Below the pieces are notes generated by a model, which was not told the DNA's origin, made no database searches, and saw nothing but the letters and a program-made list of their open reading frames with translations. 64,000 nucleotides of DNA from Altimarinus sp041659565 (lineage in GTDB: Bacteria > Patescibacteriota > Gracilibacteria > BD1-5 > UBA6164): positions 62,001 through 126,000 of the forward strand of contig JBAZXZ010000004.1 of NCBI GenBank assembly GCA_041659565.1. Reading direction: 5' to 3'. Both the position numbers and the translations under genes were made by a program. Positions 1-11,035 of the stretch are shown here, in pieces. Position 1 is the stretch's first letter. Every line of letters begins with the position of its first letter.

Positions 1-1
1 T

Positions 2-3000
2 GATTGGGAAAAATTATTTAAATTTAATGATGAAAAGATTGGTTCTGGAGAGTCAATAAAAGATGTGTACAATAGAATGACTGAATCTTTTAAAGAAATC
101 ATAAAAGAAAATAAATGAAAAACTATTGTTATTTGTTCACACTGAGAGCCATTAGTTTTGATGAAAAAGTTTATAGCAGACTATGATTATGATAAAGATA
201 GAGCAAAGTTTATGATAAGAAATAAATGAAATAAAAATTATCTTGAAACTTATGTTTACTCTGAAAGTCTACAAGAAGTTGATTTACATAAGCATTTTGT
301 TGATGATATTTTAGTGGAAAATAAAAATAATAAATGAGCAAAAGCTAAAAAAGTACTTTGAATTCATTGATTTAAAAGACATCCAGAAACTCTTATTGAT
401 TTTTTAAATCAAACTAAAATAAATCTTGAAAATGAATGAATAATTGTTGATACTCCAGTATTTGAGGAATGATCTATTATTGATTATAAAAATTGGGAGA
501 AAAAATTAGATGAACTTAATTTAAATAATTATGATACAGTATTTACTCATTCAATGTGATGAAGAGTTATTTTAGAATATATATTGGAAAAGAAAATCAA
601 AATTGATAGATTAGTTTTGGTTTCTTCTACAAAGTATTGAAGTGGAACAAAAGAAGTTTCTGAGTTTTTTGCTAAAATGAAACATGATGATTTAAGTAAA
701 ATAAATAATTATGTAAAAGAAATAATTTTATTAACCTCAAAAGATGATAAAGTAACTAGAGTTGAATGAGCTAGGGAATTGGTAAAAGAGATATGAGCAA
801 ATCTAATTGAAGTAAATTGATTTGGACATTTTAATGTAGTAGAAAATAAAATAATAGAATGATTAATTAAATTTTGAGCTCCACTAAAGAGAATTCCTGA
901 AGTTCTTGATTGTTGGTTTGAGTCTGGAAGTATGCCTTATGCTAGCAAACATTATCCTTTTGCTTTTGAAAGTGGGGAGGGGTTCAAATTTCCAGCTGAT
1001 TTTATCGCAGAATGACTTGATCAAACAAGAGGGTGGTTTTATACTCTTATAATCTTGTCTACTGCACTTTTTGATTCTCCTGCGACTATGAATACCATAG
1101 TTAATGGTACAGTTTTAGCTGAAGATGGTCATAAAATGTCTAAATCGAAACAAAATTATCCAGATCCAAAACTAATTTTTGACAAATATTGAGCTGATGC
1201 TATGAGGTTTTATTTGATGAATTCTCCTGTCGTAGAAGCCCAAGATTTGAGATTTAGTGAAGCTTGAGTAGAAGAAGTAGTTAAAAAAGTTATTCTACCA
1301 CTTTGGAATACTTATAGTTTTTTCACAACTTATGCAAATATCGATAAATTTAAACCAAGTAAATCTAATATATATTATTGTAGACATGGTGAAACAGATC
1401 TCAATGTAAAAAAAGTAATGAATGGTTGAGATGTGGATTCTTTATTAACAGAAAAATGAGAAAAACAAGCAATATTGGCTTGAAAAAATTTCAAATTATC
1501 TGGTGAAAAAATAGATGTAATTATATCTTCTCCAAAAATAAGAGCTAAAAATACTGCAGAATTGATAGCAAAAGAAATAGGATATAATTCTGAAATAATT
1601 ATTGATGAAAGATTAAATGAGCACAGAGATGGTGAATTTAAATGAATGACTCACGAAGAAATAATAAAATATGCTAAAAAAGAATATAATTTAGATTTAG
1701 AATTAGGAGCTTCAGTAAAGAGATTTTTTAAAGATGGAAAATATAATAAAGTAGAAGATGTAATTGATTTTGACAATAGAGTTTTAGAAAGCTATAAAGA
1801 AATAGAAGAAAAATATAGATGAAAAAATGTGCTTATAGTTGCTCATAGTGGAACTTTTAGACCAATAAACAGATTTATAAATGATTTAGATTTAGATAAA
1901 GCTCATTATGAATTACCTACGATAAATAATGCGACAATATTTAAACTTCCAGAAAATAGAAAAAATATACTTGATAAATGGATTATTTCAGAATTAAATA
2001 AACTTATTTGAGATGTTTCATCTTGACTTGATTCTTATAAGATAAATGAAGCAACAAGACCTATAATGACTTTTATGGATAATCTGACAAATTGGTATAT
2101 AAGAAGAAGTAGAAAAAGATTTTGGAAACAAGAAAATGATTCTGATAAAATAGAAGCATATGAAACTCTTTATGAAGTTTTGGTTGAACTTAGTAAGATT
2201 TTGTCTCCAGTTATGCCTTTTGTTACAGAACATATTTATAGAAATCTAACTTGAAAAGAGTCAGTTCATCTTACTATTTTTCCTAGTGTAAATAATTGAT
2301 TTATACTTTCAAACTTAAATTTAAGTTTTGAAAAAACAGCAAAATTGATTAATTTATGATTATCATTTAGATCAAGAAATAAATTAAGAGTTAGACAACC
2401 TCTTCTAAGTGCTACAATCTGAGAAAAATTGGAACAATATTATCTTGATATAATAAAAGAAGAATTAAATGTAAAAGAAGTAATAATATTGGAAGATTCT
2501 TCAAAGATAGCAAAAAAAGTATGTCGCCCAAATGCAAAACTTATATGACCAAAATTTGGTAGGGATGTACAAAAAGTTATAGTAGAAGCAAAAAATGGTA
2601 ATTTTGAAGAGCTGGAAGAGGGAAGAATTTTAATTCGTCATCCTGAACTTGTTTCAGGATCTATAATACAGTGAATTGATTCAAAACAATGAATCAAAGA
2701 TTCTGAAATAAATTCAGAATGACAGAAATCATTTATTCTTGAGTTTTGAGAATATGAAATGGCTTATGAGAAACTTGATGAAAATATGGACATAGAAGCA
2801 TGATTTGGTATGGTTATAGCAATGGATGCTAAACTTACTCCAGAACTTATTGAAGAGTGATATGCTCGTGATATAGTTAGACATATTCAAGAATCAAGAA
2901 AAGAAGCAAATTTCAATGTAGATGATAGAATCGAGATAGAATTAAAAACTGAGAATTTAGAATTAGCAAATAGTATAGAAAAATTTAAAAACAATATTCA

Positions 3001-3106
3001 AGCAGAAACTTTATCTACAATAACTGAAAAACTAACTAATCCATCTTTTGAAAAAGATATAGAACTTGAAGAATATAAATTAAAAATAAGTTTAAAAAAG
3101 TTATAG
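2..3106 (+). CDS. ileS: Isoleucyl-tRNA synthetase with inserted hydrolase domains (5' partial)
   Basis: Charges tRNA-Ile with isoleucine in the cytoplasm. The reading frame (TGA = Gly) is open from base 2 to TAG at 3104; the N-terminal part lies outside the window. IleRS landmarks appear in the normal order: DLHKHFVDDI (281-310), DCWFESGSMPYA (from 908), AEGLDQTRGWFYT, KMSKS (1133-1147), then LDKWIISELNKLI and the anticodon-binding and C-terminal regions. Three foreign domains interrupt this core. First is the C-terminal half of a histidine-phosphatase domain (2 to about 240, with GSGES and SHGEP). Second is an RBBP9/YdeN-like alpha/beta hydrolase (about 340-870: IHGF, nucleophile motif HSMGG at 548-562, GHFN His at 827). 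Third is a complete histidine-phosphatase domain (about 1364-1965: RHGET at 1382, second His in AHSGT at 1844) between catalytic core and anticodon-binding domain. The IleRS identity is firm; what the inserts do is unknown. Confidence 0.95.
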
Positions 3107-3112
3107 AAAATT

Positions 3113-3784
3113 ATGGAAGAATATTTAGAAAAAATAATAAAAGGTAGGAGGAGTATATCAGAATTCAGTGATAGGGAAATTTCAAATGAAATTATTGATG
3201 AATTGATAGATTTAGCAAGTTTTGCTCCATCAAGCACAAATACTCAGCCTTGGTTTTTTCTAATCTTTAAATCAGAAGAAAATAAAAAGAGGTTGAATGA
3301 TTTTATTGCTTTGGGATATGAAAAGTTAAAAACCCAATTGAAAGATAATAATATAATCTCATGAACTATATTTTCAAAAGTAGTAGATTCTTTTGCTAAG
3401 TATTGATGTTTTGATAAAGCCCCAGTTTATATTTTGTGTTTTGCTCGTTCTTATGATAAAAAAGGATTATCTCAAATTATAAAATTATCAAATAATAATA
3501 AAATTGAAGATATAGCAAATGAAAGCACAAAAACTAGTGTAGCAATGGCTATGCAAAATTTGTTATTAGGGGCTTATTCTAAATGATTATGAACAAGAAT
3601 AAAAGATTGAATTAAATTTTTTTTAATTGACGATGATATAAAAAAACAATTTTATAATGATTTTTCTATTCCCAATGATTACTCTTTAATATCTTGAATT
3701 CAAATGGGTTATCAAAATGAAAAATCACTAAAAAGAGTCAGTCATACAAGGTTACCACTTAAAAAAATTAGAAAATATCTTTAA
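3113..3784 (+). CDS. Nitroreductase family protein
   Basis: An FMN-dependent NAD(P)H oxidoreductase of the nitroreductase fold, about 223 residues and therefore family-sized. The N-terminus has the family's FMN-binding signature: RRSISEFSDREI near residue 12, then FAPSSTNTQPW near residue 40, where the Ser/Asn-rich loop contacts the flavin. The C-terminal part has the usual GLGTR-type motif followed by a short segment resembling GIQMGYQNE. The start is the first ATG, 6 bases after the ileS stop, so the two are probably co-transcribed, with a terminator just downstream. The substrate cannot be told from sequence. Confidence 0.85.
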
Positions 3785-3817
3785 AGAAAAAGTTGTATTT
3801 TTGAAAAAAATCACAAT

Positions 3818-3857
3818 AAAAAATCCATAATTTTTAAAAATTATGGATTTTTTATTT
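3818..3857 (+). terminator. Intrinsic terminator after the nitroreductase gene
   Basis: The inverted repeat AAATCCATAA / TTATGGATTT with an A/T loop is followed by a T run. It lies 35 bases after the nitroreductase stop. The A-rich left side means it may also stop transcripts arriving on the minus strand from the small gene at 3872. Confidence 0.8.
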
Positions 3858-3871
3858 TAAACAAGGTTTAT

Positions 3872-4132
3872 TTACCCAAATATTTTAGTTAAATCTCATT
3901 TTCAATAAGTATCAGGCACATATAAATTATCATCTCCTTCATCATCATTAGTAGGAGATAAACCTATTGCATTACTATAATCAATAGCTCCTGCTTCAGG
4001 ATACATAGTAGCAAAAACATTTCCAGCAGTTATTTCAGTTAATTTTTTAGTAGGTTTTTTTCATTTAGGATTACATGTGTCTAATTCTTCTATAGCATTA
4101 ATAATCTCTTTTCAAACTCAAACTCAGGCCAT
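3872..4132 (-). CDS. Hypothetical protein, 86 residues
   Basis: An open frame using TGA as Gly, from ATG at 4132 to TAA at 3872. It begins MAGVGVGKEI, contains a single Cys (LDTCNPKGKKP) and an acidic stretch (TNDDEGDDNL), and ends DLTKIFG. No signal peptide or membrane segment is seen and I do not recognise a family. It is convergent with the nitroreductase gene and separated from it by the terminator at 3818-3857. It has its own upstream spacer of about 180 bases before pyk on the other strand. Confidence 0.6.
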
Positions 4133-4313
4133 AGTTGTAAATTAAATAATAAAAGTATAACATATAATAACTAAATAATTTTAATGTCAATTAAATATAT
4201 AAAAAAGTTGAAGATTGGATATTTTTTACAGAAACAGAAAATAAATTTTGAATTTGCATAAAATAAAATATTTATATAATAGTACTCTCATTACTATTTT
4301 CAATATAAAATTT

Positions 4314-5735
4314 ATGAAAAAAACAAAGATTATAGCAACTTTAGGACCTGCTACAAATACTGAAGATAAGCTAATAGCTTTATATGATGCATGAATAAAT
4401 ATAATTAGATTCAATTTCTCTCATGCTGATTATGAGTGAGCTCAAAAAACTGCGGATTTGATAAAAAAATTAAATTCTTTATGAAGAACAAATCTAAGTT
4501 TATTACTTGATACAAAATGACCTGAGATAAGGACATGAGATGTTGAAAATAAGATTCAATACAGTATTTGAGATATATTTAAAATATATGTGGATAAAAA
4601 TAAATTATCTGGAGATAACTCATTATTTTGTGATTATTCTTTTTTGATAGAAGATGTAGAAATCTGACAAAATATAGTAATTGATTCTTGACTTCTAAAT
4701 ACAAAAGTAGTTTCTAAATCAAAAGATTATGTAGAAGTTGAAGCTGAAAATGGAGCTTTAATAGGATCAAGAAGACATATAAATCTACCTTGAGTTAGAT
4801 TGAAACTACCTGGAATTACAGAAAAAGATGAAATTGATATCAATTTTTGAATTCTAAATGATTTTGATTTTATTGCAGCTTCTTTTGTAAGAAATAAAGA
4901 ATGAATAGATGATATAAGAAAACTTTTTGAAGTAAAAAATAATTCGCACATAAAGATTATATCAAAGATAGAAAATGCAGAGGCAATAGAAAATCTAGAT
5001 GATATAATAAAATATAGTGATGGGGTAATGGTAGCTAGATGAGATTTATGAGTTGAAGTTCCAGTTGAAAAACTTTCTGTTTATCAGAGAGAAATTGTAG
5101 ATAAATGTAAAAATTTAGGAAAGTTTGTTATTATAGCAACACATTTACTTGAAACTATGATAGATAATCCTTTTCCAACAAGAGCTGAAACATCAGATGT
5201 ATTTAATAGCATATTACAACAACCAGATTGTTTGATGTTATCTTGAGAAACTGCAATAGGTAAATATCCTATTGAAGCAGTTAAAATGATGGTAAAAGTT
5301 ATTAAAGAGGCTGAAAAATTTGCTCCATTTATTCATAAAGATTATTCAAATGAATGACTTAGAACTACTGATATAGAAAAGAAAATGTTAATTAGAAGTG
5401 GTATATTTATATGAGAAGATTTATGAGCAAAAGCTTTGATTATTTTGACTAAAACAGGTATTTTAGCTCGTTTAGCATCATTTTTTAGACCAAAAATTAA
5501 TGTATATGCTTTTACAAAATATGAATCAACTGTAAGATATATAAATAGTTTATTTTGAATAAACCCTTTTTATCTTGAAAAACGGAATAGTAATAATTTC
5601 TTAGATACAATGGAATTAGCTATAAATTATTTAATAGAAAAATGAGTTTTAACAAAATGAGATAGAGTAATAGCAATAAATGATATAAAAAGAAATGGTG
5701 AAGACACATCTGTTATGGAAATAATAAATGTTTAA
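4314..5735 (+). CDS. pyk: Pyruvate kinase
   Basis: Converts phosphoenolpyruvate and ADP to pyruvate and ATP in glycolysis. The 473-residue frame matches the usual family length. It starts MKKTKIIATLGPA, the canonical N-terminus, followed by RFNFSHA, LLDTKGPEIRTG, the catalytic ISKIENAEA lysine region, MVARGDLGVEVP (metal and substrate binding) and CLMLSGETAIGKYP. The C-terminal allosteric domain is present and carries no extra phosphotransferase domain. The gene stands alone between spacers. It ends at a strong bidirectional terminator shared with convergent hrcA. Confidence 0.97.
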
Positions 5736-5777
5736 AAACAAAAAATCTTGGAAATTTTCCAAGATTTTTTGTTTTTA
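5735..5777. terminator. Bidirectional terminator between pyk and hrcA
   Basis: A near-perfect palindrome: AAAAAATCTTGGAAA and TTTCCAAGATTTTTT arms flanked by A and T runs. It overlaps the last bases of hrcA and follows the pyk stop directly, so it can serve both convergent genes. Confidence 0.85.
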
Positions 5778-6470
5778 AATTATTCCTCTTATTGCACTTA
5801 TATTGAAACTATAATTCATTTTCAATGATCATATGATTCAAATATATCATACTTTTCAATTAATCATTAGGGGTTTCAAAATTATAGTATAATCCTTTAG
5901 ATAAGGGATTATATTTTCTTCTCAGATAAATACATTTACTCAAGATGATATTGGTAATTGTTTTATAAAATTTATAAAATTGGTTTTATCTTCAAGCATT
6001 GAAATTATATTGAACATATCTTCTCAGATTCTTCCATAATTTCATTTTAAAAATTGAGAAATTCAGGCATACTGTAATAATGATTCGTCTTCTATTATCA
6101 TAAAAGATAGTTCATTTGTATTTTTTGATAGTTCAGAAATAATTCTATAAATAAAATCATTTAGATTTTTGATTTCTAGAGTATCATTTTTACTTTTTTC
6201 TTGTAAAAAATGATCAGGAGTATGTTGCATTAAGTAATTTATAAATACTCTGAGTCATTTTGTAGTAGGAAGCCTTCAAGCTGAATTATAAGGTTGATAG
6301 ATAAATTTATACTCTTCTAAAACTGCCATATCATTTCTAACAGTTGCTGAACTAACTCATAAATTATACTTTTTAAGTAGTGATTTACTTCAAAGAACAT
6401 TTCAAGTTTCTATATATTCTCTTACTATTATACTGAGTATATCTATGTTTCTATCCGTTAAATTAAACAT
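5775..6470 (-). CDS. hrcA: Heat-inducible transcription repressor HrcA (short form)
   Basis: Represses chaperone operons in many bacteria by binding CIRCE operators. The N-terminal winged-helix part is well conserved: NIDILSIIVREYIETGNVLG, then VSSATVRNDMAVLEEYKF and SAGRLPTTKGLRVF. At 231 residues it is much shorter than the usual 330-350; the central dimerisation region is reduced, while a GAF-like C-terminal part (IGEENIIPYLKDYTIILKP) remains. The neighbours are not chaperone genes. I saw no CIRCE-type inverted repeat upstream, so its targets must lie outside this window. Confidence 0.85.
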
Positions 6471-6567
6471 TTATTGAAATTAAAAGACTAATAATTGATA
6501 TTATAAATATAAGACAACTAACACTAAAGTCAAGTTTAGTTTTTCAACAATTTATTTTGGGGCATAC

Positions 6568-7641
6568 TTAAAAAACAGATATTATTTTATCAATAAATCA
6601 TTTTTTAATTATATATTTTCATCATTCAAGTTTAAATTTTTGCCAAACTCAAGCAGAATTCAGAAATTCTCAAGAAAGTAGTTTTCATTTTTCATCTCTT
6701 TTTCTATTTTTAGTATTATGAATTTTCTCTCACTCTATTTTAAGTGTAACTCATTGATCTCATTCAAACCAAAAAGGTAACCAATATCATTTTTCATTTA
6801 AAAAAGTTCAAGAAATAAGTTTTCAATTTTTTCTATTTCTCCTACCTGTATCACAAATAGTTTCTCATTCTATTTTTAATGATATATATTTTTCAAGTTT
6901 TGATGAATACCAAAAAGGGGTGATATGTCATTTAGAATTCTTATATTTTCAATACATAATTTTTCATCTTTTATTTTTTACTGGGTATAAAATACCTTTT
7001 ATTTCTTCTCATTCTATTTTTTTAAGAGTGGTATATTTCTTTTTATTTTTATCATACCAAAAATGAAGACGTTGTCATTTTTGATTTAACAGATATCAGT
7101 ATATGTATATTTGGATCTGTTGAGTTCATTCTTCATCAAAGTCTACATCTACCTGATGTAGACCATGAATTTCATCATTATTTATTTTAGTTATAACTTT
7201 ATACATATCTCATGCTAAATAGAAAGGAATCCAAAATCAATTACATGTTTTTAATTTTCAACATGTAGTTTTATTACGGTTATCTGTTAGAAGTATTTTT
7301 AATCTTTTGTTTTGATTTTCACCAGTAAGTTTAATTATTAATTTATCATATACTTTATCAATAATGTCTTCTCAAAATGTTATTTTAAGATTTTTTATCA
7401 ATTGTTCTTTTTTTTCTATTATACTCTGTTCTTTTTTTGTTAATAGTATTTCTATATACTCTAATTCTTCAAGAGAAAAATCATTTAATGGTTTTTCAAG
7501 AAGATAAGAATAATCTTTATCTTTTACGATGGTATCAACTTTTTTTCAGAATTTATCTGTTGTTAGTACAGTTTTTTTTCCAATTTCTCAAGTAGATTCA
7601 ACTTGTGTAGGAATATCTAATTTTTTTTCGTCATATATCAT
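6568..7641 (-). CDS. Hypothetical protein with four C-terminal repeats
   Basis: A 357-residue soluble-looking protein. Residues 1-140 are charged and helical (LEELEYIEILLTKKEQ). The rest contains about four degenerate repeats of 45-50 residues whose shared core is a PFW(F/Y) aromatic motif, a KIEGE(E/T/K)I motif and a GKL(I/L)SG(T/E)FLN motif. There is no signal peptide and no recognised family; the repeats recall beta-hairpin (WG/MORN-like) repeats, but that is only an impression. It is flanked by hrcA downstream and a divergent glycosyltransferase gene upstream. Confidence 0.7.
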
Positions 7642-7788
7642 ATTTTGAATAAAATTAAATGTAAAATTATTAGTTAGTTATACTAGATTTTTTGTTAATA
7701 TCAATTTTTTTAATTAAAGTATTATTTGTTTTGATTATTTATTTGAATATGATATAATTTATATTAAATATATTTATAAATTTATATT

Positions 7789-8865
7789 ATGAAAATCTGA
7801 GTAGATTTAAGGTTTTTAAAACAAGACAATTTGTATAGTCTTTTTATCTTAGAAGTAGTTAAAGAGTTAATTAAAACTCAAAAACATAATGTAACAGTTT
7901 ATTCTAATGAAAATTTAGAACTAGATATTGCCAACTGTAAGATTGAATTAGTACAAGAAAAAGTTTGAAGTATAGGAGAAAATTTTACATTAAATAGTAA
8001 ATTTAAAAAAGAAAAATTTGATTTAATGATTTTTTTCAATGAATATAAATCGATAACATATAAAGATGATTATATACTAGTTATTCCAAGCTTACAAAAA
8101 TTGTTTTTTTGACCGTTTAAAACTTCTTTTTCAAAGTATTATTATCTAAAATTAATAAATTCTAATTTAAAAAATGCAAAAAAAATAATTTGTTTTGATA
8201 AACAAACTTTATGAGATTTAAATGAGAGATTTAATATAAAAGAAGATAAAATAGAAATAATAAAATGATTTTTTCCATTAAAAAATGAAAATTTAGAAAA
8301 AGAAATATATAAAATAGATATTAAAAATAAATATCTCATTAAATGAGATTATATAATTTATGATTCTATGGAATCAAGTATAAAGAATCTAGATAAGGTA
8401 TTGTTAGCTATTAAAAAAATGAGAGAACAATGAAATGTTTTAAATTTACTAATATTGTGAGATGATGCTTGAAGAAATTTAGAATTTAGAAAATTGGTTT
8501 TGGATTATGAGATAAGTGATTTAGTTTTTTTTGTATGAGAAATAGAAGATACAAGCAAATATAACTATTATAAACAAAGCATTGGACTTATTTTCCCAAA
8601 TATATATGCTACTTTTCCATTTGAATTAAATAATGCATTAATTTTTGAAACTCCTATTATTGCTAGTGATTTAGAATCTATAAAAGAGGCAACATTAGGA
8701 GAGTTAGAACATTTTAATTCATTATCAAACACTGACACTTTAAGTGCCTTAACTTCTTTCTTAAAAAAGAAGAAAAGTATAAATTATAATAAGATTTTAT
8801 CAGCTAATTCTGTTGAATCTTATGTTAAAAATTTACAAGAAATGATAGATAATAGATTATTTTAA
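7789..8865 (+). CDS. Glycosyltransferase, GT4/GT1-like
   Basis: A 358-residue protein with a two-domain GT-B layout. The N-terminus MKIGVDLRFL and a Rossmann-like first half lead to an inter-domain segment (YIIYDSMESSIKNLDKVLLA). This is followed by the GT4 donor-binding signature region: LLILGDDAGRN, then FFVGEIEDT and a PFELNNALIFETPIIASD segment, which corresponds to the family's E-x7-E motif area. It probably adds a sugar from a nucleotide or lipid donor to envelope glycans; substrate unknown. Its stop overlaps the convergent ruvX stop by 4 bases. Confidence 0.8.
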
Positions 8866-9248
8866 ATCGTATTCAGATAACTCTCCAATATTAAAGAAGC
8901 AGATATATCATCTACTTCTTTTTTATTATTTTTAAAGGATTTATTTATATTTATAGCTTCAAAAGTTGTGAATCTCTCATCAATTCAGATAATTTTTTTT
9001 AGAGGAAAAATAAGCTTTAATTTTTCTATGAATTTAGTTGTCTTATTTAGTTGTTTGTTATCTATTCAATATAAATCATAAGGTAATCAAACTATTATTG
9101 TATCATAGCTTTCATTTTCAGAAAAGATTTTTTTTAATTCTCTTACCAATTCGATTCTAGAGACTATCTTTTTAGGAAAGGCAATATTATTTATTTCAAT
9201 TGCAATTCATACTTTTTTTTCTCCTAAATCTATAGCTATTAGGGACAT
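8862..9248 (-). CDS. ruvX: YqgF/RuvX family putative pre-16S rRNA nuclease / Holliday junction resolvase
   Basis: A 128-residue RNase H-like fold protein, close to the usual 135-140. Start MSLIAIDLGEKKVGIAIE is the diagnostic N-terminus with the first catalytic Asp. It is followed by IIVGLPYDLYG and IGIDERFTTFEA with the second acidic site, then EVDDISASLILESYL with the last Asp. E. coli YqgF is implicated in 16S rRNA 5' maturation. It is 8 bases upstream of nothing else on this strand but lies directly downstream of rplI, so nusA-rplI-ruvX probably form one transcript. Confidence 0.92.
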
Positions 9249-9256
9249 AATATTTA

Positions 9257-9700
9257 TTATTTAACATTTAATATGATTTTTGCCATTTCTCAAGATCAAA
9301 GTTTTATAAACACATCATTAGATCATAATTTTTTGATATGTCATTTTGTCATTACTATTTCTCATTTTGTAAAATCTAATTTAAATTCTTTTTTCAATAA
9401 TTCAATAATTTCTTTTTCAGTTATACTTCAAAAAGTTTTTCAAGAAGAGTCTTTATTTAAAGAAATATCAAAGTTTTTTCAATTCAATTTTTCCCATATT
9501 TCATGTCTATGTTCTACTTTTTGTATTCTATTTTTTTCGTCTTTATTTTTCTTATTTTTTAATTCGTTTTCTTCTTTTTCAGACAGTTTTTTAGCATAAT
9601 TTTTTGGAAATAGGAAATTTCTTGCATAACTGTCATTTACTTCTTTTATTTCACCAACTTTTCACACATTTACGAGGTGTTGTAGGAAAATTACTTTCAT
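9257..9700 (-). CDS. rplI: Large ribosomal subunit protein bL9
   Basis: Binds 23S rRNA near the L1 stalk. The 147-residue product has the typical N-domain MKVIFLQHLVNVGKVGEIKE followed by YARNFLFPKNYA, a long charged helix (residues 40-75), and the C-domain motifs KTFGSITEKEI and VMTKGHIKKLGSNDVFIKL. The gene sits 8 bases from the following ruvX and 36 bases after nusA, so operon transcription is likely. Confidence 0.96.
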
Positions 9701-9736
9701 AAAAATATAGATTAGGAAGTAAAAGTTTTGTATTAA

Positions 9737-10801
9737 TTAAGCTTCAACTTCTATCAAGTTAATTTTGTATCAAACTAGTTCAGAAGCTAGGTTTATATTT
9801 ACTCATGATTTTCATATAACTTTAGGTTTTTCTTCGTTTGTTATGTATACTAAAGCTTCCCCAGTATCTTCATTTACATCTACTTTAAGTACTGAAGCAG
9901 GAATTAATGCTCTTTTTATTACTTCTCTTATATCATCTCAATTTGCTATAATATCTATTTTTTCTCAACTCAATTCTTCCATAACAGATTTTACTCTTAT
10001 TCATTTTTGGCCTATAAGAGTTCAAACTGCATCAATTTGTTCATAATTAGAACTAACGAGTACTTTTGATTTTAATCAAGGAAATCTTACAACTTTATCT
10101 ATTGTTACCATACCTTCTCATATCTCAGGTACATATATTTCAAATAAAGCTGTTACTAATTCTGGTCTTTTTCTTGATAATATTACTTTTGGATTTCATA
10201 ATTCTTTGTTTGTAACTTCAGCAACAAGTAGATAAAATCTAGCATCAACAATATAATTATCTTTTGAAACTTGTTCATTTTTTGGTAGGATTACTTGATT
10301 TCAGTTATAATCAAATATTACTTTTCAAGATTCAACTAAATCAACCTTCATACTAACTACTTGACCTTCTTTACCAACAAATAGGTCATAAATTTTTTCT
10401 TTTTCACTATCTGCGATTTTTTGTATTATAACTTGTCTAGCTGCTTGAGATGCTATTCTTCAAAAAGATTCTCAATTATCTCACTGTGTTACTTCATCTG
10501 TTACATCTATTTCTATAATATCTCATTCTTCAAAATTTGAAGCATCATCTCATAATTCATCAAAGCTTATTTCTAAACTAGGGTTTTCAACTTTTTTAAC
10601 AACTGTTTTTTCTAGAGTTATTTCTATTGTTTTCTGTTCTAAATTAATTTTAACATTTACTTTATTATCTCTTGTTCAGTAATCTTTTTTATATGCTGTT
10701 TTTAAAGCTGATTCTATGATTTCAACCAATTTTTCTTTAGGTATTTTTTTCTCAACTGATATAAGATTTATAGCAGCTTCTATTTTTTTAAAATCTATCA
10801 T
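9737..10801 (-). CDS. nusA: Transcription termination/antitermination factor NusA
   Basis: Binds RNA polymerase and nascent RNA to control pausing, termination and antitermination. The 354-residue frame has the N-terminal RNAP-binding domain (residues 1-125, FGRIASQAARQVIIQKI), an S1 domain (GQVVSMKVDLVESGKVIF), KH1 (SRKRPELVTALFEIYVPEI, GLKSKVLV) and KH2 (IDIIANGDDIREVIKRAL). It has no C-terminal acidic repeats, as in most non-proteobacterial NusA. It is first in a nusA-rplI-ruvX group. A terminator-like hairpin lies in its 5' leader, about 60 bases before the start. Confidence 0.96.
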
Positions 10802-10859
10802 AATTTTAAATATTAAGTATTAAATATTAAGTGTTTAACCTAATTTTTTGAAATAAAAA

Positions 10860-10884
10860 CGAGAATTTGTCAAACAAACTCTCG
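10860..10884 (-). terminator. Terminator-like hairpin in the nusA leader
   Basis: Read on the minus strand, the arms CGAGAGTTTGT and ACAAATTCTCG form an 11-bp stem (one G-U pair) with a 3-base loop, followed at once by TTTTT. It lies between the nusA start (10801) and the divergent tig gene (11036), where no minus-strand gene ends. It is therefore more likely an attenuator or transcription block in the nusA leader than a gene-end terminator. Confidence 0.6.
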
Positions 10885-11035
10885 CTCTCATTCTTTTAAG
10901 TATTATATAGATTTTTTTTGAAAATCAAATTTTTTTAAATAACAAGTTGTTTTAATGAGGTATTTTGTAAAATTTTTTTTGAAAAACAAACTATTTAGAT
11001 ATAATCGAAGTACTTATAAATTAAAAATGTATATT

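Noticed and set aside
2..3106. The IleRS region as several separate genes (phosphatase, hydrolase, synthetase)
   Set aside because: With TGA as Gly there is no stop between the parts, and IleRS motifs occur on both sides of each insert.
6471..6567. CIRCE operator upstream of hrcA
   Set aside because: No TTAGCACTC-N9-GAGTGCTAA-like inverted repeat could be found.
9273..9599. A 108-residue plus-strand frame rich in Phe and Ser
   Set aside because: It is the antisense shadow of rplI, which has clear bL9 motifs on the minus strand.
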